A program made the position numbers and the translations under genes. From assembly GCA_037445225.1 (NCBI GenBank), contig JBBIKW010000003.1, forward strand, positions 274,308-338,307: a DNA stretch of 64,000 nucleotides, written 5' to 3'. Positions 18,053-26,722 of this stretch are shown piece by piece. Position 1 is the first letter of the stretch, and each line of letters opens with the position of its first letter. The notes under the pieces were generated by a model that was given only the letters and a program-made list of their open reading frames with translations, was not told the origin of the DNA and ran no database searches. This DNA is from M3007 sp037445225. GTDB lineage: Bacteria > Bacteroidota > Bacteroidia > Chitinophagales > Saprospiraceae.

Positions 18053-19486
18053 ATGAATAGGAAGGATTTTCTCCGCCGCCTGATCTTAGGTGCTGCGGGC
18101 GCTCTTCTACCGCCGCCGATTCGCGCTTGGGCATCCTATTCCAATGGTCTGCAGAGGTCGGATTTCGGCAATGCCTTCATATGGGGAGTGGCGACGGCAG
18201 CCTATCAGGTGGAGGGAGCCGCGCAAATCGATGGTCGAGGCCCATCGATTTGGGACGAATTTAGTCACAGAAAGCTCAAAGCCAACGGCGACATAGCCTG
18301 CGATTTCTACCATCGCTACCCTGAAGACTTGCGCCTGTTGCGCTCGATGGGCTTTCAGGCTTTTCGCTTCTCCATTTCTTGGAGCCGAATTTTGCCGCAA
18401 GGGATTGGCACTATCAACTCGAAAGGGCTTGACTTCTACCATCGCTTGGTGGACGAATGCCTGTCCATGGGCATCCAGCCCTGGATAACGCTGTATCACT
18501 GGGATCTGCCCCAAGCATTAGAAGTACGAGGCGGGTGGACCCATCGAGATATCGTCGGATGGTTCTCCGATTACGTTGACGTATGCACGCGCGCATTAGG
18601 CGACCGCGTCCAAAATTGGATGGTGCTCAACGAGCCCTTGGTATTCACAGCTGCGGGTTACTTTGCCGGCTTTCACGCTCCTGGGCGAAAAGGCCTCAAG
18701 AACTTCTTACCCGCCGTCCATCACGCCGCCTTATGCCAGGCGGAAGGTGGGCGTATCGTTCGAAAAAATGTTCCAAACGCTTCGGTAGGAACGACGTTTT
18801 CGTGTACTCCCATAGATCCATCCTCTCCAAGCCGAGGCGATCACAAAGCAGCCCAGCGTTTCGATATTCTCTTCAACCGACTGTTCGTAGAGCCTGCGCT
18901 GGGAACGGGCTATCCTACCGAGGGATTCAAAGCCTTGAAAAAAATAGAAAAATACATGCAGGCCGGCGACGAGGCTAAATTGCAATTCGATTTTGATTTT
19001 TGGGGCATACAAAACTATTTTCGAACCGTAGTGCGAAAGTCCCTCTTCCCGCCCCACCTGTGGGCAAAGGAAGTGCCTCCCGCCAAGCGCGGGGTAGCTC
19101 CCGAAAACATCACAGATATGGGCTGGGAGGTCTTTCCAGAAGGCATCTATCGCATCCTCCGACAATTTGCCGCCTATCCGCAAATCAAAAAGATCGTCGT
19201 CACGGAAAATGGAGCTGCTTTCCCAGATACGCTCGAAGGAGATACCATACGAGACTACCGCCGAGTCCGTTTCTTTGAACAGTACCTCCAACAAATATTG
19301 CGCGCAAAAAAGGAAGGAATACCTGTCACAGGGTATTTTGTATGGACGTTAACGGATAACTTTGAATGGGTGGAAGGATATCGACCGCGATTTGGATTGG
19401 TGTATGTAGATTTTTCTACTCAACGGCGCATCATTAAGGAGTCCGGACGATGGTTCCAAACGTTTTTAAACGGCTCAATAAGATGA
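18053..19486 (+). CDS. GH1 beta-glucosidase with Tat-like signal
   Basis: This 477-residue family 1 glycoside hydrolase begins its catalytic domain at about residue 38 with FIWGVATAAYQVEGA and IWDEFSH. The acid/base Glu lies in MVLNEPLVF and the nucleophile Glu in VVTENGAAF; the aglycone-side WVEGY is also present. GH1 enzymes release glucose or related sugars from the non-reducing end of beta-linked oligosaccharides. The N-terminus MNRKDFLRRLILGAAGALL carries a twin-arginine followed by a weakly hydrophobic stretch and RAWA cleavage-like site, suggesting folded export by Tat. Most GH1 enzymes are cytoplasmic, so this is notable. It is a single gene with its own candidate promoter. Confidence 0.93.
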   Translation: MNRKDFLRRLILGAAGALLPPPIRAWASYSNGLQRSDFGNAFIWGVATAAYQVEGAAQIDGRGPSIWDEFSHRKLKANGDIACDFYHRYPEDLRLLRSMGFQAFRFSISWSRILPQGIGTINSKGLDFYHRLVDECLSMGIQPWITLYHWDLPQALEVRGGWTHRDIVGWFSDYVDVCTRALGDRVQNWMVLNEPLVFTAAGYFAGFHAPGRKGLKNFLPAVHHAALCQAEGGRIVRKNVPNASVGTTFSCTPIDPSSPSRGDHKAAQRFDILFNRLFVEPALGTGYPTEGFKALKKIEKYMQAGDEAKLQFDFDFWGIQNYFRTVVRKSLFPPHLWAKEVPPAKRGVAPENITDMGWEVFPEGIYRILRQFAAYPQIKKIVVTENGAAFPDTLEGDTIRDYRRVRFFEQYLQQILRAKKEGIPVTGYFVWTLTDNFEWVEGYRPRFGLVYVDFSTQRRIIKESGRWFQTFLNGSIR

Positions 19487-19585
19487 TGGAGCGGTACCTC
19501 TTTGAGGTTCTTGCCAACTCTATGTATGCCCCTATCGATAACGTAAAACGCATTGTAGGAGTGGGCATTGGATTAAAATCGGAAC

Positions 19586-22429
19586 ATGGCTATCCATAAT
19601 ATACGGTTGCCGAAAGCGATAGGAAAGTGTTTTTTTGAGACCTTTACGCAAAGGGAGACAGCAGTGCTGCTGACCGACATCTGTGTCCGAAATCCTTTGC
19701 GGTGGCAGTCCCTCTATCGATACGCGTCTTTCCTCATTTCACCATACGTGCTCGTATGGGCGGCATGGAGTATGTGTTTAGGATATGCGGTAGGACAGAA
19801 CACCCTACAAGAGAAGCGCATAAACTTTCAGTGCTATCAATGCGAAGTGGAAGCGGCTCTGCTCCAACTTGCCCAACAACATAACTTGGGCATTAGCTTC
19901 TCTCCTAATTTCTTCGCATCGTGTAGCCCAGTAACCTTAAATGTACAAAACAAAGCACTGGAAGAAGTAGTAAAAGAGATAACTGCCTGCGCTAAGGTGA
20001 AGGTAGAGTGGGAAGCCGACCAAATTATCATTCGGGCGCTGCGCCACTATACGGTGAGCGGACGCGTCGTTGATACGCAGACAGGAGAATGGCTCATTGG
20101 CGCTACCATTCGAGTAGAGGGCGGAGGATACACTGTTAGCAACGAATACGGCTTTTACAGTCTAAGAATAGTGGAGGGGACACATCGGCTGTCGGCATTT
20201 TACGTGGGGCATCGCCTAGAAAAGGTCGTCGTCGAAGTAAAGGCCGACCTGCAGTGGAATTTCCGGTTGACTCCAGATGCTATGCTCAGAGAGGTCACCA
20301 TTCTCAGTAGGCCGGCGAAGGAAGGAATAGAGCCCTCCGCCTCGCTGAGCAGCGGACAATCCCTATCTTTGGAGGCAATGCGCAGAACTCCCATGCTTGG
20401 GGGGGAAGGAGACCTAATGCGCTATGCGACCCTGTTGCCGGGAGTCTTAACTGGAGCAGACGGCTTAGGCGGTTTGCATGTGCGCGGCGGCAATGCCGAC
20501 CAGAACCTATTTCTGTTAGACGAAGTGCCGGTCTACAACCCCAGCCATGCTTTGGGGCTCCTGTCTATCTTTCCGGCCAGTGCTGTCAACTATGCGCAGT
20601 TTTGGAAAGGCGACTTTCCAGCGCGTTATGGGGGACGAGCGGCCTCTGTGATCGACATACGGCTACGCGACGGGAACGGCGAGCGCTACCAAGGAGAAGG
20701 CGCTGCAGGCCTCTTTGCTTCCAGCTTTTCTTTAGAAGGGCCGCTGTTGCGCGGGTCGCGCAGGGAGAAATCCTCCGAGGCGTCTGGATCCTTCTTAGCA
20801 ACTGGCCGCTTCACATATCTAGCACCGTGGCTACAGCTGCTCGAGCGGCGCTATCGAGGTGCACTCTTCCTATCGGGCGACGATGTGCGCTACCGATTCT
20901 ACGACCTGACATTCAAGGCCAACTATAAATTTTCTCAGCGAGAACAAGTGCACCTAAGCGCGTACTTTGGAGGAGATGCCTACCGCAATCAACTTCGCCA
21001 GACGTTCTCCTCTAGCACAGCTATCCTCAACGACCAATATACCTTGGGAGCTAGCTGGGGCAACAATATCGTCGCCCTGCGGTGGAACCGCATCTTAGCC
21101 CCGGGGATTTTCTTCAAAACTATCCTCCGCTACAGCCGATTCAACTATCAGAGCCAGCAAGACCTTCTCTCAGAGTCTTTTCAGTTCATTTCAGGCAAAC
21201 GAAAAACAGTGGCCAACTACGCCCAGCGCTACCAAACCCTCATCGAAGATGTCTCGGTACAGGCGGGATGGGAGTTTCGTTTGATCGACAATCTCGCTAT
21301 CCATGCAGGGCTTTCTTATGCCTTCCACACCTTTGAACCCGGGGCCCTCTCTGTAAATTTCTTGCTTCCAGGGCAGTCGCCGCTGTTGGCAGACTCTTTA
21401 GCAAAGACCTTGTTCAACCGAGAGCGCGTGCGCGCCGATGAGTTCAGCCTCCATACCGACTTATCCTGGGATGTCTGGAAAGGCGGACGCATTGAAGCGG
21501 GTCTATTCCTCAGCTCGTTTGAAATCCGAAACCGCACCTTTTGGCTTTTTCAGCCGCGCTTGCGATATGCTCAACGTCTGGGCGACGGCTTGCAAGCGTG
21601 GGCGGGATATCACCACATGGGGCAATTTTTACATCAGGTAGGCACGTTCAACCTCAATTTCCCCTTTGAGCTATGGGTACCGACTACGCCGCGTGCACTT
21701 CCCGAAGAGGCGTGGCAGGCCACTCTGGGCTTCAGACTTAACGGAGCCGACTGGGCATTGTCGGTGGAAGGTTTCTACAAAAATCTGACTCGCGTGTTGG
21801 CCTTTCGCTCTTCGACGACAGCCCTGCTCAGTGCCGGCGCTGAAGACGCCAGTGGGTGGGAAGACCGCATCATTTCTGGTACCGGATGGGCCAAGGGCAT
21901 CGAGCTCACGGCTCAAAAAGGCTGGGGGCGGGCTTTGTTTTCGGCCAATTATACCCTATCCCGTGCCATGCGCCAGTTCCCCGAGTGGAATGCAGGAGAG
22001 CCTTTTCCCTTTCGCTTCGACCGCCCCCATGTGCTCAATGTCAGCGCCCATTATCGCCCCACACCGTGGCTCGATATCAGCGCACTGTGGGTTTATGCCA
22101 GCGGCAATCCAATTACTTTGGCCACAGTAAAGTTCCAACACCAGACCTATGAAGAGAACGCTAGCCCGCGCGACGTACTCGTGTACGGACGCGTTAACAG
22201 CTACCGCTTGCCCAACTATCACCGATTAGACCTGTTTTGTCGTTTCTCCTTCGTCGGCCGAAAATGTCGACACGAGCTGCTTTTAGGCGCGTATAATGTT
22301 TACAACCAAGTCAATCCCTTTTTCAGGTACATAGATGCTGCGATACCCGCCGATGCTGGAAGAGCCGGCGCTATACAGTATAACTTGTTGCCTTTCCTGC
22401 CCGAGGTGCGCTATTCTTTTCGATTCTAA
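19586..22429 (+). CDS. TonB-dependent receptor with N-terminal STN and regulatory-like domains
   Basis: This 947-residue protein has a hydrophobic export segment near residues 50-70, an STN (secretin/TonB N-terminal) domain at about 75-150 (VEAALLQLAQQHNLGISFSP), a carboxypeptidase-regulatory-like domain (about 152-220: VSGRVVDTQTGEWLIGATI), a plug with GLHVRGGNADQNLFLLDEVP and PARYGGRAASVIDIRL, and a barrel ending in VRYSFRF. STN domains usually talk to a FecR-type anti-sigma factor, but no fecI/fecR pair is present. It is followed after 11 bases by the DUF4249 lipoprotein, its usual partner. The start is uncertain: the ATG at 19586 leaves an unusually long pre-signal region, so an internal start is possible. 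Confidence 0.88.
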   Translation: MAIHNIRLPKAIGKCFFETFTQRETAVLLTDICVRNPLRWQSLYRYASFLISPYVLVWAAWSMCLGYAVGQNTLQEKRINFQCYQCEVEAALLQLAQQHNLGISFSPNFFASCSPVTLNVQNKALEEVVKEITACAKVKVEWEADQIIIRALRHYTVSGRVVDTQTGEWLIGATIRVEGGGYTVSNEYGFYSLRIVEGTHRLSAFYVGHRLEKVVVEVKADLQWNFRLTPDAMLREVTILSRPAKEGIEPSASLSSGQSLSLEAMRRTPMLGGEGDLMRYATLLPGVLTGADGLGGLHVRGGNADQNLFLLDEVPVYNPSHALGLLSIFPASAVNYAQFWKGDFPARYGGRAASVIDIRLRDGNGERYQGEGAAGLFASSFSLEGPLLRGSRREKSSEASGSFLATGRFTYLAPWLQLLERRYRGALFLSGDDVRYRFYDLTFKANYKFSQREQVHLSAYFGGDAYRNQLRQTFSSSTAILNDQYTLGASWGNNIVALRWNRILAPGIFFKTILRYSRFNYQSQQDLLSESFQFISGKRKTVANYAQRYQTLIEDVSVQAGWEFRLIDNLAIHAGLSYAFHTFEPGALSVNFLLPGQSPLLADSLAKTLFNRERVRADEFSLHTDLSWDVWKGGRIEAGLFLSSFEIRNRTFWLFQPRLRYAQRLGDGLQAWAGYHHMGQFLHQVGTFNLNFPFELWVPTTPRALPEEAWQATLGFRLNGADWALSVEGFYKNLTRVLAFRSSTTALLSAGAEDASGWEDRIISGTGWAKGIELTAQKGWGRALFSANYTLSRAMRQFPEWNAGEPFPFRFDRPHVLNVSAHYRPTPWLDISALWVYASGNPITLATVKFQHQTYEENASPRDVLVYGRVNSYRLPNYHRLDLFCRFSFVGRKCRHELLLGAYNVYNQVNPFFRYIDAAIPADAGRAGAIQYNLLPFLPEVRYSFRF

Positions 22430-22440
22430 ACCACTGGCTT

Positions 22441-23352
22441 ATGATAGGGAAAAAGGTAGGTCTGCTTCTTTTCACGGCTTTTGCCTGGAGTGCCTGCATT
22501 CAACTGGTGGAAGTAGACCTACCTCCTGAAACGCCTAAGTTGGTATTGGTAAGTCATTTTACTGAGGGAGAACCCATCCGAGTGCGCATCACCCTTAGCC
22601 AACCGTTGAATGCGGGTGTGAATGTGAACGAAATACTTCGCCATGGCGACGTCACCTTGGCGGCAGATGGGATCTTTTTTAACCGGCTGGCTTTAGATAG
22701 CACAGCGGGCGGCTACCTTTTTTGGCGCAGCCGAGACCTCCTGAAAGCGGGCGTTCGATATTCCGTGACCGCGCGCTTCCCCGGTTTCGATACCGCTCAA
22801 GGGTCCGATACTATACCTTCCCCTGTGGTTACAGTAGGGCTAAGAATAAAAGGCGACAGCATCCGCGTGCTAAAAGACTCCGCGGGCCTTTGGATTATGC
22901 GCGTCCCAGTCCAAATACACGTGACAAACCTGCCCAAAGAACACCGATACTTTGCCTTTGGACTGCAGTACGAACTTAGGAAAGGCCCTTCTTCCGGCTC
23001 GGGTGCCGTAGAACTCAGACCAGCCAGTTTTTTAGCTAACGGTCGAACGCTCGCCCTAACCTACGGAACCCCAGAAAATCTGTTCCTGATTAACGAGAAC
23101 TACTGGAACGATGGCAATACTTCTGTAGAAGTAGAAGCGCTCTTGCCCTATATGCCCGCAGAAGAACACCCCACCCAACTTCACCTCGAATGGCGGACGC
23201 TGTCGACCGCCTACTACCGCTATCACCTTTCTTTAGCCACACAGGGTTCGCCTCTAAGCGATCCCGATGCGCTGTTCAACAACGTGGAGGGCGGCTACGG
23301 CAACATTTCTGGTTTTGCCCGCCAACGCAAGAGTGTTTCGCTCCCCCAATGA
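22441..23352 (+). CDS. DUF4249 family lipoprotein
   Basis: This 303-residue protein has a signal with Cys19 (FAWSAC) as probable lipidation site and then VEVDLPPETPKLVLVSHF, the DUF4249 start. Later features include GSDTIPSPV and the C-terminal LFNNVEGGYGNISGF, the N-V-x-G-G-x-G-x-F pattern typical of the family. DUF4249 proteins are regularly encoded right after STN/plug-type TonB receptors and are thought to be surface accessory lipoproteins; the exact function is unknown. The gene is only 11 bases behind the receptor, so they form an operon. Confidence 0.87.
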   Translation: MIGKKVGLLLFTAFAWSACIQLVEVDLPPETPKLVLVSHFTEGEPIRVRITLSQPLNAGVNVNEILRHGDVTLAADGIFFNRLALDSTAGGYLFWRSRDLLKAGVRYSVTARFPGFDTAQGSDTIPSPVVTVGLRIKGDSIRVLKDSAGLWIMRVPVQIHVTNLPKEHRYFAFGLQYELRKGPSSGSGAVELRPASFLANGRTLALTYGTPENLFLINENYWNDGNTSVEVEALLPYMPAEEHPTQLHLEWRTLSTAYYRYHLSLATQGSPLSDPDALFNNVEGGYGNISGFARQRKSVSLPQ

Positions 23353-23576
23353 GACGGGGCCAAACGGTACCATTGCCTTGTAGCAAATCGCGGAAGAAAC
23401 GCCCACCAACGAGGGAAATGTCGCTCCCGTATCGCTTAGACAACTTCTGAAGAAAACGGATTTAACCGCATTATTATTTTCGCCTTTTTGTGAGCGCGCC
23501 GCTGGCTGTTGTAAAATGAGCTCCTCATCTGCAGCGTTCCTCCATGCGTTTTTACGATGAAAAAACACCTGCATAT

Positions 23577-26500
23577 ATGACTTGCATTTGGAGAAGGATC
23601 TTCGCTCTACTTCTTTTGGGGTCGCCCTTTTCACTAAAGGCCCAACAGACAACTATCTACACCGAGGCCAACGCGGCGTATAAGCGCGGCTTAGAGTTTT
23701 ACCAGCAGCGCTTGTACAGTATGGCTCAGAAAGAGTTCCTCGAGGCCGTGGAGCTACTTCGCCCCGTCAACGAGCCGGAGTGGATCGCTCTTAAAGCCGA
23801 CGCGCAGCTGCAGTACGCCAAAAGTGCGGTGCGCTTAGGAAGCCCAGAGGCTGAAAAGTTAGTGATCGACATTCTGCGTAGCCAGGCACCCTCTCCTGAG
23901 GCTAGTCAAGCCGCTTTAGAAATCGGCAACTACTACTTCGAGAGCAAGCAGTACGACAAAGCCATTGCCTATTATGACATGGCGCCCCAATCATCGGCCT
24001 CCAGCCAGGTGCGCGATGAGCTTCGCTTTAAGCTGGGCTATAGCTATTTTGCCACTAAGCGATTCGGACAGGCCAAAGCGGCCTTTGCGCCGCTGCGCGA
24101 AAATCAGCGCAGCGCGTGGTACTATGCTGCTAACTACTATTATGGCACCTGCGCGTATATGGAAGGGCGCTACGACGAAGCCGCTGCGGCCTTCCGCCGC
24201 TGCGAAGATTCGCCCGAATACGGCCAATATGTTCCCTATCACCTGACCCAGATCTTCTTCGCACAGAAAAAGTACGACCAAGTCATTGCTTACGGCAGCG
24301 CAAAGGCCCAAGACAGCAAAGTGCGTAACCGGGCAGAGCTAAACCAACTGGTCGGACGCGCCTACTTCGAAAAAGGCGATTACAAGCGCGCCTTGCCCTA
24401 TTTAGAAACGGCTGCTAAGGAGGGCGCTACTATGACCTCGGCAGATTTTTACCAGCTCGGTTATGCTCAGTACCAGCAGGGCTTCTATCAGCAGGCCATC
24501 GCCAACTTCGAGGCGCAAACTAAGTACGACCGCAACAATGCTATGGGGCAAAGCGGATTGTACCACTTGGCCGACTGCTACCTGCGCACCAACAACAAGT
24601 TCGCTGCCCGAACCGCTTTTGGACAAGCGGCTGCACTGGACTTCAACCCTACCATCAAAGAAGATGCGCAAATCAACTACGCCAAGCTGAGCATCGAGCT
24701 CAAGTTCGACCGCGATGCGCTCATCGCCTTGCAAAGCATTCCACCCACTTCGCGCCATTACGAAGACGCTCAAGCACTTATGGGCGAAATCTTCCTTAAC
24801 ACGCGCGACTACGAGCGCGCTATTACCTCCCTTGAAAAGATACCCAATCGGTCGGCTCGCCTAAATGAGATCCTCCAACAAGTGACTTACCTGCGCGGTC
24901 TTCAGCTGTACCAGAACGGTCAAGCCGATGAAGCGCGCCGCATGTTCAACAAGTCCTTGGAAAATCCCATCAACAAGCGCACGACAGCACTATGCTCTTT
25001 TTGGCTGGGCGTCATCGCCAACGAAAAAGGCGAGTACAACTTTAGCAAAAACCACATCGCCTCTTTCTTGACCCAAGCCCGCACCTATACCGACCTGCCC
25101 GAAGAGAGCAGTCTGCACATGGGCAACTACGTACAAGGCTACAACTTGCTCAAACTCAACGACTATGCGGGAGCCCTGACTCACTTTAAGGCCGCCGTAG
25201 ACGGCATCAAACGCGACCTTCGCAACATACAATCCGACCAAATAAAATCCGCAGTGCTCGGCGATGCCATCCTTCGAGCCGGCGACTGCCATTTCAAACG
25301 CAACCAGTATCGCGAAGCCCTAACCTATTACAACGAAGCTATCGAGCGCAAGAACGATGGCTTTGAATACGCACTTTATCAAAAAGCCATCATCAAAGGA
25401 CTCACGGGCGCTCCCTTAGACAAAATCATCGCCTTGGAAGAATTGGTCTCCAAGTATCCCAATAGCCGCTTCGCCGATGACGCACTCTTCCACATCGGCG
25501 ATACTTATATCGAATTAGGGCGCTACGACCAGGCCATTAGCGCTTTCCGGCGCATTGTGACAGACTACCGAAACCGCTCGGCTCTCGTAAACCGCGCCCT
25601 GCTGAAATTGGGCCTCATCTCTTACAACCAGGGCAATTCAACGGCTGCCATCAACTACTACAAGCAAGTCATGGCCAACAACCCAGAGGCTATTGAGACG
25701 AAGGATGCCTTGGCAGCGCTTGAGGAGATCTACGTGCGCGACCTAAATCGCCCTGATGAATATTTTGCTTTCTTGGCTACCGTGCCCGGATACAATGTAA
25801 CAACTGCAGCTAAAGACAGTGTCACCTTCCAAGCCGCTGAAGTACAATACTACAACGGGCGATATCAACAGGCTATCGACGGCTTTACGAACTACTTAGC
25901 CCAATTCCCGAACGGCCGTTATACCCTTCAAGCCTATTTTTTGCGCGCCGAAAGCTATGCCCATCGCAGCATCGCTAAATATGATCTGGCTCAGAAGGAC
26001 TACGCTTATGTGGTGAATAGGGGGCCCAGCCGATTCTACGTCAAGGCTGCAGAAAAAGCAGCGCTGCTGGCGTACAATGCAAAAGATTACGTTACTGCCC
26101 TCGAATTGGCTCGCAAATGGGAGGAGGCATCCACCTCCGAAGCGTCGCGCTTCGAAGCACAAGTGCTCATCATGCGTACCGCTTACGCTACTCAAAACTA
26201 CTCGGCCCTCAACGAATACGCTCAAAAAGTGGCCAGCGCCTCGATGGCTTCTGCCGAACAAGTCGCTACAGCTAACTATTACCTGGGCAAAATGGCCTAC
26301 GACAACGGCGACTTAGCGCGAGCAAAGCCTTTCTTAGAGCGCGTCGTTCAAAATTCGACTACAGAGATCATGGCAGAGGCGTATTACTTGTTGGGTCAGA
26401 TCCTATACAAGCAGCAGCAATACGCCTCCGCAGAAGACCTCATATCGACAGCTATTAAGGCTAGCGCCGGATACGACGATTGGATCGCCCGACACCTCAT

Positions 26501-26645
26501 TTTATTAGCGGATGTCTACATCGCTCAGGGCGATAAAAGCAGCGCAGCCGCAGCCTTAGAGGCAGTCTTAGACAACTATCGAGGCGATCCGCAAATTCGC
26601 CAAGAGGCCCAGGAAAAGTACAGCCAACTCAATTTTCGCCGGTGA
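23577..26645 (+). CDS. Large exported tetratricopeptide-repeat protein
   Basis: This protein of about 1022 residues has a Sec signal (hydrophobic stretch ending FSLKAQQ) and is otherwise almost entirely TPR or Sel1-like helical repeats, with units such as YKRGLEFYQQRLYSMAQKEF, ALEIGNYYFESKQYDKAIAY and LFHIGDTYIELGRYDQAISA. Such solenoids are protein-interaction scaffolds, here periplasmic or outer-membrane associated. The ATG at 23577 begins right at the signal peptide; the ATG at 23544 adds 11 unlikely residues. It is followed after 77 bases by a 542-residue beta-barrel protein, a pairing seen in other Bacteroidota. No enzymatic motif is visible; the role is unknown. Confidence 0.85.
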   Translation: MTCIWRRIFALLLLGSPFSLKAQQTTIYTEANAAYKRGLEFYQQRLYSMAQKEFLEAVELLRPVNEPEWIALKADAQLQYAKSAVRLGSPEAEKLVIDILRSQAPSPEASQAALEIGNYYFESKQYDKAIAYYDMAPQSSASSQVRDELRFKLGYSYFATKRFGQAKAAFAPLRENQRSAWYYAANYYYGTCAYMEGRYDEAAAAFRRCEDSPEYGQYVPYHLTQIFFAQKKYDQVIAYGSAKAQDSKVRNRAELNQLVGRAYFEKGDYKRALPYLETAAKEGATMTSADFYQLGYAQYQQGFYQQAIANFEAQTKYDRNNAMGQSGLYHLADCYLRTNNKFAARTAFGQAAALDFNPTIKEDAQINYAKLSIELKFDRDALIALQSIPPTSRHYEDAQALMGEIFLNTRDYERAITSLEKIPNRSARLNEILQQVTYLRGLQLYQNGQADEARRMFNKSLENPINKRTTALCSFWLGVIANEKGEYNFSKNHIASFLTQARTYTDLPEESSLHMGNYVQGYNLLKLNDYAGALTHFKAAVDGIKRDLRNIQSDQIKSAVLGDAILRAGDCHFKRNQYREALTYYNEAIERKNDGFEYALYQKAIIKGLTGAPLDKIIALEELVSKYPNSRFADDALFHIGDTYIELGRYDQAISAFRRIVTDYRNRSALVNRALLKLGLISYNQGNSTAAINYYKQVMANNPEAIETKDALAALEEIYVRDLNRPDEYFAFLATVPGYNVTTAAKDSVTFQAAEVQYYNGRYQQAIDGFTNYLAQFPNGRYTLQAYFLRAESYAHRSIAKYDLAQKDYAYVVNRGPSRFYVKAAEKAALLAYNAKDYVTALELARKWEEASTSEASRFEAQVLIMRTAYATQNYSALNEYAQKVASASMASAEQVATANYYLGKMAYDNGDLARAKPFLERVVQNSTTEIMAEAYYLLGQILYKQQQYASAEDLISTAIKASAGYDDWIARHLILLADVYIAQGDKSSAAAALEAVLDNYRGDPQIRQEAQEKYSQLNFRR

Positions 26646-26722
26646 AACAGGCCGTTTGTCTATCCGGCAATTCAAGCGACAGACAAGGTATTTCTTTCAA
26701 ATAACCTAAGAACACTTAAAGC

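Noticed and set aside
19483..19599. 38-codon frame overlapping the GH1 stop and the TonB receptor start
   Set aside because: Overlaps at both ends, no similarity noticed; probably a chance frame.
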